In this document: one piece after another, positions 18,489-29,880 of the stretch | Layout of the letters: every line of letters begins with the position of its first letter | How positions within the stretch are numbered: position 1 is the stretch's first letter | Assembly (NCBI RefSeq): GCF_001661345.1 | Contig: NW_017962922.1 | Location: 186,001-250,000, forward strand | Reading direction: 5' to 3' | DNA: 64,000 nucleotides | Source of the DNA: Ascoidea rubescens DSM 1968 | Taxonomy: Eukaryota; Ascomycota; Saccharomycetes; Ascoideales; Ascoideaceae | Made by a program: the position numbers and the translations under genes | Notes under the pieces: generated by a model | What the model was told of the DNA's origin: nothing | Seen by the model: the letters and a program-made list of their open reading frames with translations, nothing else | Databases searched by the model: none

Positions 18489-19910
18489 ATGTCCAATTTA
18501 TTGCCTCTTGCTACTTTCAACCTAGCTATAAAGCCATTCACACCAGTTCTTGCTCTCCAAGAAAATGAACCAGTCACTGTTCACTTAACTTTAGCTGCAA
18601 TTGATCCTGAAGCTGTTGATGACAAAAACGATCCTTCTACTTTACGTCTATTAAAAAGATCTACATACGGAGACGAAAGTGATGATGAACATGATCATGA
18701 TCATCACCACCACCACCACCATGATGATGATGATTCCGAAGATGAATTAGATAATATCTCAAAAGACGGCTCCAAATCTGAATCTGAATCTGAATCTGAA
18801 TCTAATTCTAATTCTGAATCTAGTTCTGGTTCTGGTTCAGACTCTGAATCAGATCTTGATGACGACGAATATGAAGAATTTGTGGTTTGCACTTTATCCC
18901 CAAAACATCAATACCAACAAACTCTTGATTTCACAATCAACCCAGATGAAGACATCACCTTTGTCGTCACCGGCTCTTATTCAATTCATTTAACGGGTAA
19001 TTATATTGAACATCCAGCTAATGAAGAAGAGTCCGATTCTGATGATTCTGATGATTCAGATTATGGAACAAGTGATGAAGATGAATACGATTTAACTCCA
19101 GATGAAGACGAACTTTATGCTAATGATTTCCTTGAAAAATTAGAAAACTCTTCTGATGTTGAAGGCAAAATTGAAGAATTGGTTGACGAGGAAGCAGAAC
19201 AAGAAGCTCAAAAATCAATTGAACCAAAAGAAAAGAATAATAAAAAATCTAAAAAAGAAAAGAAAAAAGAGAAAAAATTAGCCAGAGCTGATCAAAAAGC
19301 TGATCAAAAAGCCGAAAAGGAAACCGAAAAGGAAACCGAAAAGAAAGCCGAAAAGAAACTAGACTCTCTAGTTGAATCTCCTAAAGAATCTCCTAAAGAA
19401 TCTCCAAAGAAATCTAAAAAAGAAAAAAAACAACAAAAACGTGCTGCTGAAGAAGAAGCTAAAGAAGAAGCCCAACCAGCTAAAAAGGCTCAAAAAACCA
19501 AAGAAGAAGAAAAAAGCGTAAAATTTAATAAAGAATTAGAAAAGGGTCCATCTGAAAAAAAAGAGAAAAACATCCCCACCAAAAAATTGACAGGAGGTGT
19601 TGTCATTGAAGATCGTACCGTAGGAAAAGGCAAAACTGCTAGACTTGGAAACAGAGTCAGTGTTCGTTACATTGGAAAATTAGATGATGGTAAAGTCTTT
19701 GATAAAAATACTTCTGGTAAACCATTTTCTTTTCGTTTAGCTAAAGGCGAAGTTATCAAAGGATGGGATATCGGTATTGCTGGCATGGCTGTTGGTGGTG
19801 AAAGAAGAGTTATCTGTCCTCCAGCAATGGCATATGGAAACCAAAAGATTCCAGGCATCCCAGCCAATTCCAGATTGACATTTGATGTCAAACTTATCTC
19901 CATTAAATAA
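18489..19910 (+). CDS. FPR3: Nucleolar FKBP-type prolyl isomerase (Fpr3/Fpr4)
   Basis: 473 aa. Peptidyl-prolyl isomerase and histone chaperone of nucleolus and chromatin. It has an N-terminal nucleoplasmin-like segment (starting [19 protein letters not shown]), two acidic Asp/Glu/Ser tracts with a His run (about 70-130 and 185-215), a long Lys/Glu-rich basic stretch (about 245-360), then a complete FKBP domain (about 365-473) with [35 protein letters not shown] and the end FDVKLISIK. This layout is that of yeast Fpr3 and Fpr4, and I cannot say which paralogue it matches. Tandem SER/GLU codon repeats (TCTGAA) near 18780 are simple repeats. Confidence 0.94.
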   Translation: MSNLLPLATFNLAIKPFTPVLALQENEPVTVHLTLAAIDPEAVDDKNDPSTLRLLKRSTYGDESDDEHDHDHHHHHHHDDDDSEDELDNISKDGSKSESESESESNSNSESSSGSGSDSESDLDDDEYEEFVVCTLSPKHQYQQTLDFTINPDEDITFVVTGSYSIHLTGNYIEHPANEEESDSDDSDDSDYGTSDEDEYDLTPDEDELYANDFLEKLENSSDVEGKIEELVDEEAEQEAQKSIEPKEKNNKKSKKEKKKEKKLARADQKADQKAEKETEKETEKKAEKKLDSLVESPKESPKESPKKSKKEKKQQKRAAEEEAKEEAQPAKKAQKTKEEEKSVKFNKELEKGPSEKKEKNIPTKKLTGGVVIEDRTVGKGKTARLGNRVSVRYIGKLDDGKVFDKNTSGKPFSFRLAKGEVIKGWDIGIAGMAVGGERRVICPPAMAYGNQKIPGIPANSRLTFDVKLISIK

Positions 19911-20263
19911 ATGCTGCAGAATATTTTTCGTAATTTTAATTGATTATTTACTTATCCATCCTTTTCTTCGATGTTTGTAGTGGTGATTATCTTCAATGCT
20001 AATAAAAATGAATAAAAACAAATAAAAAAAACTATTTCTATTCTATATATAACGTAGTTATACCTCTGATCTGCTTGATTTCGACATTCTTTTGTGAAAT
20101 TCTTTCACTTTTTTGAGATTCTTTCACTTTGGTTTTTTTAAAACCAACACAGTGGAAACAGCGATTTTGAAAAATGAACATTTACTGGCGTTTTTAAACA
20201 ATAACAACAATAATAACAATAAAAAGTGTTATCGGTTAAACAGGTATAATCAAAGCACTTACA
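19911..20263. other. FPR-BRL1 intergenic region
   Basis: The FPR 3' end and BRL1 promoter. A near-repeat of TTCTTTCACTTTTTTGAGA / TTCTTTCACTTTGGTTT occurs at about 20099-20135. AACAATAA units lie before the next ATG. No gene was seen. Confidence 0.5.
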
Positions 20264-22081
20264 ATGTCGAATACACTACCTTCTGCTAGTCAATTGTTTT
20301 TGGACTCCAACAGTGTACCTAATTTAAACAAGAATAGTAATGCACCAACCAATTTCAGCACTCCAAGTAAAAATATCTTACTAATAAAGAATCAAAAGAC
20401 CCCAAGGCTTTCACCAGTTATTTCAACACCCAGATCGATTTTAAAGAAGTCAAGACCATTAAACATTTTGAATACCAAGGGTTCTTTCAAAATAATTGGA
20501 AATGACAATGCAAATGGGAATGCAACTTCAACTCCTCATCCGTTATCGAATCAAACTAACTTATCGGAATTGAGTATTTATTCCTCAAAAGAGCAAGATC
20601 AAGATCAAGATCAAGATCAAAATGAGAATGAGAGTAAGAATGAGGATAGAAACCTAGATAATAATATAGATAAAAGCCTGAATAACAAAATTGATGTCAA
20701 GATTTCAAATTCATTATTCAAAGAACTCCCAGAGCTAAATACAGCGATTGAAAATGATGGAACTTTCAATGCAGTTAAAGCAGGAAAGGTTTTGTTTTCT
20801 GCTAAAAAGCAGGTTTATAATATACATAATGATTACAGTTACATTGAGGATGTGGTTAGTGATGATTCAAGATCACAGAGTTACGATGATAGTAAGGTGA
20901 GAAATTCAAGTGGAAAAAAGAAAATAGCCAATCCCAATATATTTAGACAGAAAAAGAGTAATGAAAATAAGAAGAATACATATCAATCAAAGGATAAAGA
21001 TAAGTATGATGATCACCGAAAGAATGATGAGCTTCACAAGAATAAAAGTAGCAGTAATAAAAATAATGACTATGAGTATAATGAGTATGATGATACCGAT
21101 AATGATACTGATAATGATAATGATAATGATAATGATAATGATATGAAGGAGACAAAAGTTCAATATGTGTATACAAATGAATTTTCAAGATTGCCAATTG
21201 GGAAGAGAATTATTTATGATCCTCACATTCCATATTTGATATCGTTATACATTCAGTTAATTTTCAATTCATTAATATTGGGAGTATTATTATATTTTGT
21301 TTTACAAATAATTCGAACGATCAAAGCTGATGTCGACGGAAAAATTGAGTCGTATACTACAGATATTTTGCAGGAGATTTCGCAATGTTCTAGGGAATAT
21401 TCCAGGAATAATTGTTTCCCAGAGATGCGAGCACCAGCATTGGAAAAATCGTGTTCAGTTTGGGAAAAGTGTATGAACAGAGATCCCAATACAGTTGGTA
21501 GGGCTAAGGTTAGTGCAGAGACATTTAGCGAGATTATCAATGGATTTATCAAGCCAATTAGTTGGAAAAGCATAATTTTTTTGGTTGTGATATTGTTTGG
21601 TAGTGTGTTTTTGACCAATGCTACATTTGGCACGTATAGGATATACTCTGGGCAGAATTGTATTCCAGCCAATGCGAGCAGTAGCAATCAAACAGAATCC
21701 AATGGGAATCAAAGTGGAAATACAAATGGAAATACAAATGGAAATACAAATGGAAATTCAAGTGGAAATCCAAATGGGAATCCAAATATGAGTCAAATGA
21801 ATCAATTGACACAGTTTCTTCCTATGCAACAACTATCTGCGCCAGCATCACCATCACCGGTGAATAATCATAAGAGGTATAACCATAGTCGTAATGATCA
21901 GTATGACAGTGAGATTGAGATTCAAGAAGTTACAGATGATTTTTATGAGGAAAATAATTTAACCCCATTGCCTGGGTCGATGAAAATGAAGTCGCCATTT
22001 AAGTCGCCATATAGTAGTAAAATGAGAAGGAGAGAAGATGGAAGTAGGAAAGTGATTAAGAAGTTAAATTTGCATAATTAG
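20264..22081 (+). CDS. BRL1: Nuclear-envelope protein of the Brl1/Brr6 family
   Basis: 605 aa. Brl1 and Brr6 are integral nuclear-envelope proteins needed for nuclear pore assembly and membrane lipid balance. The conserved core (about 310-460) starts RLPIGKRIIYDPHIPYLISL, has a first transmembrane helix, a lumenal loop with four cysteines (SQCSREYSRNNCFPE...KSCSVWEKCMNRDP), then GFIKPISWKSIIFLVVILFG with the second helix and NATFGTYR. The N-terminal 300 residues are disordered with Asp/Asn repeats (QDQD, DNDND). The C-terminal tail has GNTN repeats. The size favours Brl1 over the much shorter Brr6. Confidence 0.9.
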   Translation: MSNTLPSASQLFLDSNSVPNLNKNSNAPTNFSTPSKNILLIKNQKTPRLSPVISTPRSILKKSRPLNILNTKGSFKIIGNDNANGNATSTPHPLSNQTNLSELSIYSSKEQDQDQDQDQNENESKNEDRNLDNNIDKSLNNKIDVKISNSLFKELPELNTAIENDGTFNAVKAGKVLFSAKKQVYNIHNDYSYIEDVVSDDSRSQSYDDSKVRNSSGKKKIANPNIFRQKKSNENKKNTYQSKDKDKYDDHRKNDELHKNKSSSNKNNDYEYNEYDDTDNDTDNDNDNDNDNDMKETKVQYVYTNEFSRLPIGKRIIYDPHIPYLISLYIQLIFNSLILGVLLYFVLQIIRTIKADVDGKIESYTTDILQEISQCSREYSRNNCFPEMRAPALEKSCSVWEKCMNRDPNTVGRAKVSAETFSEIINGFIKPISWKSIIFLVVILFGSVFLTNATFGTYRIYSGQNCIPANASSSNQTESNGNQSGNTNGNTNGNTNGNSSGNPNGNPNMSQMNQLTQFLPMQQLSAPASPSPVNNHKRYNHSRNDQYDSEIEIQEVTDDFYEENNLTPLPGSMKMKSPFKSPYSSKMRRREDGSRKVIKKLNLHN

Positions 22082-22673
22082 AATTGGAATTAAAAAGGAA
22101 AATTCTAATTTTAATTATGATTATGGTTATAATTAAAATTGGACAGTAACAATGTAACCGTTTGCGTGTGCTATTCATTTTCTGGTTATTGTATAAATTG
22201 AGTTTTTATTCCTTTAGAGAGAATTTTAGAATAGAATTCATGTTCAAGTAATAAAGAATCCAATATCAGGAAGTAAGTAAATAGTTTATTAAATAATGAA
22301 TTTCCTTTACATAGCAGCAGTATGGGAAATAGTAGGAAAATAGTAGGTTGTAACTTGTTAACGTAGAACGTCATACGGTGGGAAAATAAAGTATGGGGTT
22401 TGTGAGTCTGTAAAAAATAAATGTAGAGTGTTCAAGATGTTGAGAATACAAGTTATATGGTGATCATAAACAGATACTGAATAATAAATATTAACCAAGA
22501 AATATTTAAATATCGAGGTATCGCTCATTTGTTGGAATTTACCACGAAAGCAGGAAATATTAATTAGTTTTGTTTACTTTAATTCACATTACTACATTTA
22601 CAACAATTTGATTTGTTGAATTTTCCATACCACTTTGCACTTCAATTCAATTTCAATTTACTATTAGCTGAAA
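22082..22673. other. BRL1-DAP1 intergenic region
   Basis: AT-rich, holding the BRL1 3' end and the DAP1 promoter. No further gene, tRNA or repeat was recognised. Confidence 0.5.
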
Positions 22674-23162
22674 ATGACATATTTCCTAATAATTCTTATA
22701 ATTTTCACGATATACTTTTTGAAAAAGCTATTTTTCTCAGCTGGGGATAACCAAACAATCGAGATCGATCCATACAAAGGTGACAAAAAGGACAGCAAGA
22801 TGGGAGAAGAGGAGACTATCGTCATCACAGACTACACCCCAAGAACGTTGTACAAGTACAATGGGCACGATGACGAGAAGGTGTATTTGAGCATCAAGGG
22901 CAAGATATTCGACGTGTCCAAGGGCAGAGCCTTCTATGGGCCTGGAGGCCCCTACGAGAACTTTGCTGGCAGAGATGCCTCCAGAGGATTAGCCAAAAAC
23001 TCGTTCAAGGAGGACATGGTGAGGGACTGGGACCAGCCCATCGACAAGCTAGAGGACTTGACTGAGCGTGAGAAGAAGGCTCTCGACGAGTGGGAGGCGT
23101 TCTTTGAGAAAAAGTACAACTACATTGGCAACTTGATCGAGGACACTTCTTTGTCGCACTAG
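22674..23162 (+). CDS. DAP1: Heme-binding damage-response protein Dap1 (MAPR/PGRMC family)
   Basis: 162 aa. Membrane-associated progesterone-receptor family protein, a cytochrome-b5-like heme protein that supports Erg11 and other P450 enzymes in sterol synthesis at the ER. It has an N-terminal membrane helix (about 3-25, MTYFLIILIIFTIYFLKKLF), then the cyt-b5-like domain with ITDYTPRTLYKYNG, VYLSIKGKIFDVSKGRAFYGPGGPYENFAGRDASRGLAKNSF (the heme-site tyrosines are in YGPGGPY), ending LIEDTSLSH. Codons are more GC-rich than in neighbours, as in a highly expressed gene. Confidence 0.96.
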   Translation: MTYFLIILIIFTIYFLKKLFFSAGDNQTIEIDPYKGDKKDSKMGEEETIVITDYTPRTLYKYNGHDDEKVYLSIKGKIFDVSKGRAFYGPGGPYENFAGRDASRGLAKNSFKEDMVRDWDQPIDKLEDLTEREKKALDEWEAFFEKKYNYIGNLIEDTSLSH

Positions 23163-23369
23163 TTTTTATGATATATAGCACCAATAAAAGTGTACTTTGC
23201 TGTTTTTGAAGTTCTTTTTTTCCCTTTTCCTTTTCTTTCCTTTCTTTTTGTTGATTTCGCTCCAACACCAAAACCGCCTTTGTTCGGCTTGCGGCGGTCG
23301 GATATTCCAACCACGTGATTAATTATAAAAGAGAAAAAAATCTCAGTTGGAATAGAAAAAGAAAATAAA

Positions 23370-23441
23370 GGGTCTGTCCGGGAATCGAACCCGGGACCAC
23401 CTCCACCCTAAGAAGGTATCATACCTCTAGACCAACAGACC
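23370..23441 (-). tRNA. tP(AGG): tRNA-Pro (anticodon AGG)
   Basis: Minus strand. Acceptor GGTCTGT pairs with ACAGACC, and the discriminator is C as in yeast tRNA-Pro. The D arm is GGTCTAGAGGTATGAT, the anticodon stem CCTTC/GGAGG has loop TTAGGGT (anticodon AGG), and the T arm is CCGGG-TTCGATT-CCCGG. 72 nt, no intron. Confidence 0.97.
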
Positions 23442-23586
23442 TTTTGTTGTGACTTCGAATCAATATGCTATAATATAATGTGTGATTCTTTCAGCAATTA
23501 GCAGGCAATTGTTATATTAACGATTATATACTGAGACTATCTCTATGTATTTATACTAAATAGCTAATTGACTAAACACAAATATT

Positions 23587-24157
23587 CTAAATCCCCATTT
23601 TCCTCTCCATTTCTGAGTGGAAGTTGGTGCTGAACTCGTTGTTATCAATTCCACTTTGATAAATATCCTCCCAATCAATCGAGCAATCTTTGTTCAACAA
23701 GATATCTCTATGCAAATTGCTTGTTCCACCCAATATCTCTGGTCTGAAATCTATTCTATTGACGATTTCCAACTCCATTGTTCTCTTTAGTGGTTCAGCT
23801 AACCCAAACAATCTTCTGTATTGTTCCATTTTAAGATCAAGTTGCGTACTTTCCCAGTTTTTAATTTGATTCTCTAATGGATGTCTATCGTTGATTTTGT
23901 CACTTAATGAACTGGGTCCTCCATTTTTAAATAAATCGTTTAACCCAGGAGCAGAATATGAACTTTCTCCACCTTCTTGGTTATTTATCGAGCTTAATTG
24001 AGAATTTTCTGGAATGATTCTAAGACTCTACATCACTCATCACTTGTTAGTATTTGTATCATCCCACATCAACAGTTTATATACATGCTTCAGTCAGCAA
24101 CGTATTCCTTCTCCCAAATCACATCTAAATAACATGATCAAATCTACATACACCCAT
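23587..24157 (-). CDS. UMP1: Proteasome maturation factor Ump1, two-codon first exon
   Basis: Ump1 is a chaperone that sits in the half-proteasome, couples dimerisation to beta-propeptide processing, and is degraded by the finished 20S particle. Exon 1 is 24152-24157 (ATGGGT). The 124-nt intron 24028-24151 has GTATGT, TACTAAC (24046-24052) and a TAG end. Exon 2 is 23587-24027. The product is 148 aa, the same as S. cerevisiae Ump1, with KINDRHPLENQIKNWESTQ, then MEQYRRLFGLAEPLKRTMELEIVNR and LHRDILLNKDCSIDWEDIY. The unspliced frame meets a stop before any suitable ATG, so the intron is required. It is divergent from SWD3. Confidence 0.94.
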
Positions 24158-24445
24158 TGCAATATTAATATCCTTTTTAATAACTAATTGTATCTAATAA
24201 CCAGTTTATGATAAAGATATCCAGCGTATTGTTATTAGTGGCAACACTTAGCTAACGAAAAACAATCTTCAATTCAATTCCATCACCGTGAATTTCTTGC
24301 TGATTGGAAATTTGAAGGTTTCAAAAATTTGAAATTTCCACTTTTCACTTATCTCAATATTAAATCTCCCACTTTATCACTACAAATACCACTATTTTTT
24401 TTTTTTTTTTGGTTTTTTTACTACTAACAATAACAATAATAAAAA

Positions 24446-25630
24446 ATGTCGTATAATGATTCAATTTTAACAAATTACTCAAATTACTCAACTCACTCTT
24501 TAGACTCGCACCATCTAGAAGAAATTTACAAACTTCGGTATGAACTATCCAAAATACATCGAAACAACTTGACTTGTTTTAAAATCTCTCCCAATGGCAA
24601 ACTATTCGCTTGTTCTTCTTCTGACAAATCAATCAAAATCTTCAATCTACAATCAAAGTCCTTAATCCTAGAGTTTGCTGGTCATTTTAGTGGAGTCTCC
24701 GATATAGACTTTTCTCCTTGTTCAAACTATATAGCCTCAGCTTCTGATGATTACACTGTAAGAATCTGGTCCTTGAAATATGCAAGAGTAATAAGAATTC
24801 TACTAGGCCACACTTATCATGTAACTTGTGTCAAATTCAATTACAAAGGAAACCTATTGATTTCTGGATCCGATGATGAAGCCATTCGAATCTGGGACTG
24901 TATCTCTGGTAAATGTTTAAAGACTTTATCTGCCCACTCTGATCCAATATCCTCTCTAGATTTTGTTTGGGATGGCACTATCATTGCAAGCAGCAGTTAT
25001 GATGGTTTAATCAGACTATATGACACTGAATCTGGCCAATGTTTAAAAACTTTGATGAACGATAGACTAGGCATAAGCACCTGTCCTGTAAGCTTTGTCA
25101 CTTTTAGTCCAAATGGCAAATACATTCTATCAAGCACTTTGGATGGCAAAATCAGATTATGGGACTACATGAATAACAAAATAGTTAAAACTTATCAAGC
25201 CTACATCCCAACTATTCAACCAAACAACATCTTACCAAACGAATCTCAATCAAACGATCCCCAATTAGATAACATTCCACCAAACGACGCTCCATCAAAC
25301 AACAATTCAAAAAAGAAAAAGTATATCTCAATTGCAAGAAAATACACTTGCTCAACTCAGTTCATAACTGCAACAAACGAACCTCTCATCGTGTCTGGCT
25401 CAGAATGTGGCAAGATCTTCATATGGGACCTTCAATCTAGACAGGTCAAATCAATCTTAGACACACATCAGGACTCTCCTGTTCTCCAGGTCCATCTCTT
25501 TGACAATGGCACAATCATGGGCTCCATCACATTGAATGGCCACGTCCAAATATGGGACTTGAATGAGACGTATGAATTCAACGACAACATTGAGGTGGAT
25601 GATGCATATGATACAGAAGAAGCAAAGTAA
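24446..25630 (+). CDS. SWD3: WD40 subunit of COMPASS (WDR5 homologue)
   Basis: 394 aa. Swd3/WDR5 holds the Set1 histone H3-K4 methyltransferase complex together in the nucleus. Seven WD40 repeats are visible with recurrent SGSDD...IRIWD-type endings (for example ASASDDYTVRIWSL, ISGSDDEAIRIWDC, ASSSYDGLIRLYDT). The block CPVSFVTFSPNGKYILSSTLDGKIRLWDY closely matches WDR5. An Asn/Pro-rich insert (NNILPNESQSND...) lies between blades 5 and 6. The next gene, ZIP1, begins 171 bp downstream on the same strand. Confidence 0.93.
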   Translation: MSYNDSILTNYSNYSTHSLDSHHLEEIYKLRYELSKIHRNNLTCFKISPNGKLFACSSSDKSIKIFNLQSKSLILEFAGHFSGVSDIDFSPCSNYIASASDDYTVRIWSLKYARVIRILLGHTYHVTCVKFNYKGNLLISGSDDEAIRIWDCISGKCLKTLSAHSDPISSLDFVWDGTIIASSSYDGLIRLYDTESGQCLKTLMNDRLGISTCPVSFVTFSPNGKYILSSTLDGKIRLWDYMNNKIVKTYQAYIPTIQPNNILPNESQSNDPQLDNIPPNDAPSNNNSKKKKYISIARKYTCSTQFITATNEPLIVSGSECGKIFIWDLQSRQVKSILDTHQDSPVLQVHLFDNGTIMGSITLNGHVQIWDLNETYEFNDNIEVDDAYDTEEAK

Positions 25631-25801
25631 CCACATATAAATACCTAACACTGTCAGCGCTTAATTCTTTCTTTTCCTCCTCATCTTTTTATCACCTTGT
25701 TATCAGTCCCAACCACTCTTCACACCAACACCAACAGATCAATCCAATAGCATAACACATAATAAACTGCTCCGGTTTTACTTCCTCTCTCTCTCAAAAA
25801 G

Positions 25802-28800
25802 ATGTCGTTTTTTCGAGATGTTCATCATAACAACACCCTCAAACAGAGACAAAACATCTTTTCCTTGAAATCAACTGTAAACTCAAGCAATTCTCTAGAC
25901 TCAAACGAATCAATTCAACATCAAGATCTTACTGATGATACCTCATTAAATGACTTTTTTGATGATTTCAAAAAAAACAAGTCTTCTTCAAGCTTAGGCT
26001 TAAACAATAAAATTCCCTCCAAGTTTCAATTAAATAAAGAGAAAAAAGATTCACTAATTACAACCAAATTCAAACCCTCCAAATCTCCATTTTACCAAAA
26101 ATCAAATCTACACTCCATCTCCAATTCTAATTCCAATTCTAATTCCAATCCGAACTCAAATCCAAACCCCAATTCAAATACAAATCATAACATAACCTCA
26201 AATTCATCTGCAAATTCTATAAAAACACAATACGTTGAATCAATTTCAAATTACAACTCGGAAATCAATTCTACTCCAAACAATTCCCTCTCTGAAGAGC
26301 TAATTCAATCTGATGATCTCTCCGTCATCTCCATAGATGAAGTTGACAATGCTTCAAACATTATAAAAAATAACAAGGATTCTCCTAATAATCCTCAAGA
26401 AATTGTAACAACCAATTCTCAAACCGTTGATAAAAAAACCCCAAATGAAAATAAAAATAGCTCGAGCTATAAATGTGAACAAATTGACTCATCTAATAAT
26501 TCTGATATTCAAACAGATATTGCAGTTGCCAACGATAGTCTAATAATTAATTTTCCTCAAAACACTTCTACTCCAATTAAACATACAAGGAAAAAGAATA
26601 CCTTGTTTCAAAATAATAATAATAATAAACCAAACCGTTTCAAATCATCAACTGATCTCAATATCTTTAATAAGAAAAATGTCATGGAAAATGAAAATCA
26701 CTCACAAGAGGCAAAATCAAAGTTTTCTGAACTCAGTAATTCGACTTATGACCCAGAACTAGATTCCACATTGAGACCTTTATTAGTGTCAATTAATAGA
26801 CTACAAAACACAAAGACAAAACTAGAAGATGAAATCAATTCATTGAAAAATCAAATTTCTACCAAGAATAAAAATTTGCAAACTTATGATGAAAAACTAA
26901 AGAATTTATCATTAAAATTTGAGAATTTTAAGGATCTTTATTCTAATTTACAAAAATCAAATTCCCTGTTTGTTGAAGAAAAAAAAGTATATTCATCCAT
27001 GTTAGATCAATATTCTGGATCCCAGAAATCAATAAAGTGTGAAATTGAATCATTGAAATCTGAAATTTGCGAGACAAAAAATAAATTGCAAACATCAACT
27101 CAGAAATTTCATATGATTAAACAAGAGTTAGACTTTAGTATGTTTTATCTTTTTTTTATTAATAACTATTTTAATTTATTTTAATTTATTTCAATTTATT
27201 TTGATTAATTTTATTTTTCAAGCTTACTAATAATTTTAAAGGAGATCTTACAATAAATTCGCTAAGAGATCAAATAGACGACATTTCAGGTCGTTTATCA
27301 GAAGAAAAAATGAACTCATATAGAATAAGACAAGAACTCGATGATACTCGTAATAACCATAATTCTTTTGTTGAAAAAGAATTAAAAAATAAGACCGAAT
27401 TTATTGAACAACATTCTAAGGATATTAATTTAATAAAGGAATTGTTTTCTAAAGAGTCACAGTATGTTTCAATTTTTATTTCTTTTGCTTTAATTTTTAA
27501 AATCATATATTAACTTTTTAATTTTCACTAGGAAATTATTTGAGCAAATAAAGTTAGAATTTCCTTTAATATCGGAAGAAATAAATAAGATTTTTATAAA
27601 AATTTCTGAAAAGTATAAAAACCGAATTATTTATTATTTTTATTTTTTTTTAATTGAATTTTTATTAACTCTTTAAAAGTTTTAAATTATCCGAAAAAAC
27701 AGCGCTTGTTCAATATGAATCATCAAGCAAAACTTTATCCGAAGTATTAAATCAATTAGATAGTAAAATTGATCAGGAGTTCTTAAAATCTGTTTTAAGT
27801 CTAGATACTCTAAGTGAATCATCTTTAAAAATCCAAAAAGAAATAGAAATGATTAATAAATTGTTTAAAGAGAAAAATCAAACCGATTTGGAGGTTGCAA
27901 AACAAAATAAAATTGGCAATATTGAAATATTAAACAACGAATTCTTTCAAATTAAAGATCTTATTTCCAAATTGACGATAGATGAAAAAACTAGTCAACA
28001 AAAGATTAAAAGTTTTGAAGAAAACATTAATAAAATTCAAGAAGAAAAAAATCAAATTAATCAGAAATATGTCTCTACAAAAGCTCAAGAATCTATTCTC
28101 AATGATATTATTACTAAGATGAACTTCGATAAAGAAAAGCTTATAGCTGATAACAAAATTCTAAAAGAGCAGTTAGCTGAATCAAAAAAAATTGTTAATG
28201 ATCACAAATTGAAAATTTCTTTGTTTAATCTGAGTTTTGAATTGGAAAAACAATCTCTTAATAAAGATTTTGAAACTAAAATGCAGCTTCAGAATAATCT
28301 ACTTGAAAAATCTGAAACTTTAAGCAAAGAAACTAAAATTGAGTGCCAAAATTTGGTAAGGTTTGACTGTTTTAATAATAATTTATATCTTGGTTTTAAT
28401 ATTCGTCTTTCTAACTTTTAATATTTTTTTTAGCAAAATCAACTTTCCAAAAAAGATATAATTATTTCTAAATTACAAATTAACACAAGTACAATGACCG
28501 AAAAATTGAAAATTGAAACTGAAAAAATTATGAAAATATTTGAAAAGAAATTGGATAGTTCTAATCTATTATTAAAAGATTTGAAAAATGAGTGTTTAAA
28601 GTTAAAAGCTGAAATGGAAGATAAAATTAATTTTTATGAAAACAAGATTGAAATGAAAGAAAAAGCCATAGAAACCTTAAAAGAAACAATAGACAACGAA
28701 AAATTAGGCGCATTTGAAAGTTTTGAATCTCATTTAAAAACTCAAAACGAGTTAGTAAAGCTATCTAAAGAGGAATACAATAGATTCAAAAGCGAAGCTG

Positions 28801-29854
28801 ATAATAAGGTATTACTTACTTTTCTATTTTTACCTCTACATATTAGAGTTTTATATATTTGATCTTAGTAACATTAATACTAACGTCTAAATAGATCAAA
28901 AGTTTGGAAGAAATTATTAGTTCCAGAAACTCAGAAATTAATCAAGTTAAACTTCAATTGAATGAAGAGACACAAAAGTTGAAAAAACTTGAGGAAAGCT
29001 TGTACTCAAAAATTAATCTTATTAACAATATTAAGAAAGAAAATTCTGACTTGAATTCTAAAATTAGTCATTTAAAAACTGACATGCTTGAACAAGAAAG
29101 GATTGTAAATAAGTTAAAAAATGAAAATAAAAATAAAAACCGAAATGAGAATGTTTTTATAGAAGAAGCAAAGTCTGCTATTAGAAAGTTACTAGAGGAG
29201 TTTAAAAAAGAAAACATTATCGTAGAAAGCAAATCTAAAAAAACAATTGTTGAATTGGAAGATAAAATAAAAATGAGCAATTTAAAGCTGATTAAATTTG
29301 AGAGTGTATATTTTTTAGAGAGAGAAAAATGTCAAACTTTGCAAAATAAAGTGGAAGAAACAAAAAAAATATTAATAAATGAAAGGGAAATTTGGAAAAA
29401 ACTATCTCAGGAAAATAATTTGCTAAATAAAATTAAAGTTAAATTGAGTAATGACATTGAAGATTTAAATAAAAAAAATAAAAACTATGAACATACTATT
29501 AAGAACCTTCAGGAAAAAGTTAAAGATCTTGGAATCTTTCAAGAATCTTCTATAATATGTGACGATAGTGAGACCCCAAAACCAAAATTGGTCATAGCAA
29601 ATACCCAGAGGGTATTTTCTCCAAAAAAAACAACTGGAAATAAAAGAAGATTTTTAATTGAACCAGAAGAGTTTTGCGAAGAAATTGTGTCCTTTGAATC
29701 CAAAAAAAGACAGACCACAATTCAGAAGCTTCTTATTGAGGATGAGAAATATTCTGTTGACAATTTGGATGATTCTTGCATTGATTCAAAAGCACTCATA
29801 ATAAAACCATCTACAAAAAGATATATTAAAAAAAGAAATAGAACTTTGAAGTGA
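25802..29854 (+). CDS. ZIP1: Synaptonemal-complex transverse filament protein Zip1, six exons
   Basis: Zip1 bridges paired homologues in the meiotic synaptonemal complex. Proposed exons: 25802-27137, 27242-27461, 27532-27612, 27680-28355, 28434-28808 and 28895-29854, giving 1215 aa. The start MSFFRDVHHNNTLKQRQNIF resembles Zip1 MSNFFRDNS...RPNIF. GRLSEEKMNSYRIRQELD followed by KELFSKES resembles Zip1 QLSEEKIKNSSLIQEM then NFFSED. Residues ~330 to 1100 are coiled coil; the last ~120 are globular and basic. Introns 1-5 are 104, 70, 67, 78 and 86 nt with 5' sites GTATGT, GTATGT, GTATAA, GTAAGG, GTATTA, and 3' ends AAG, TAG, AAG, TAG, TAG; every join keeps frame. It is longer than S. cerevisiae Zip1 (875 aa). 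Identity rests on the ends and layout, not on strong coil similarity. Confidence 0.82.
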
Positions 29855-29880
29855 AAAAAACAAAAAACATGTTAAAAGTT

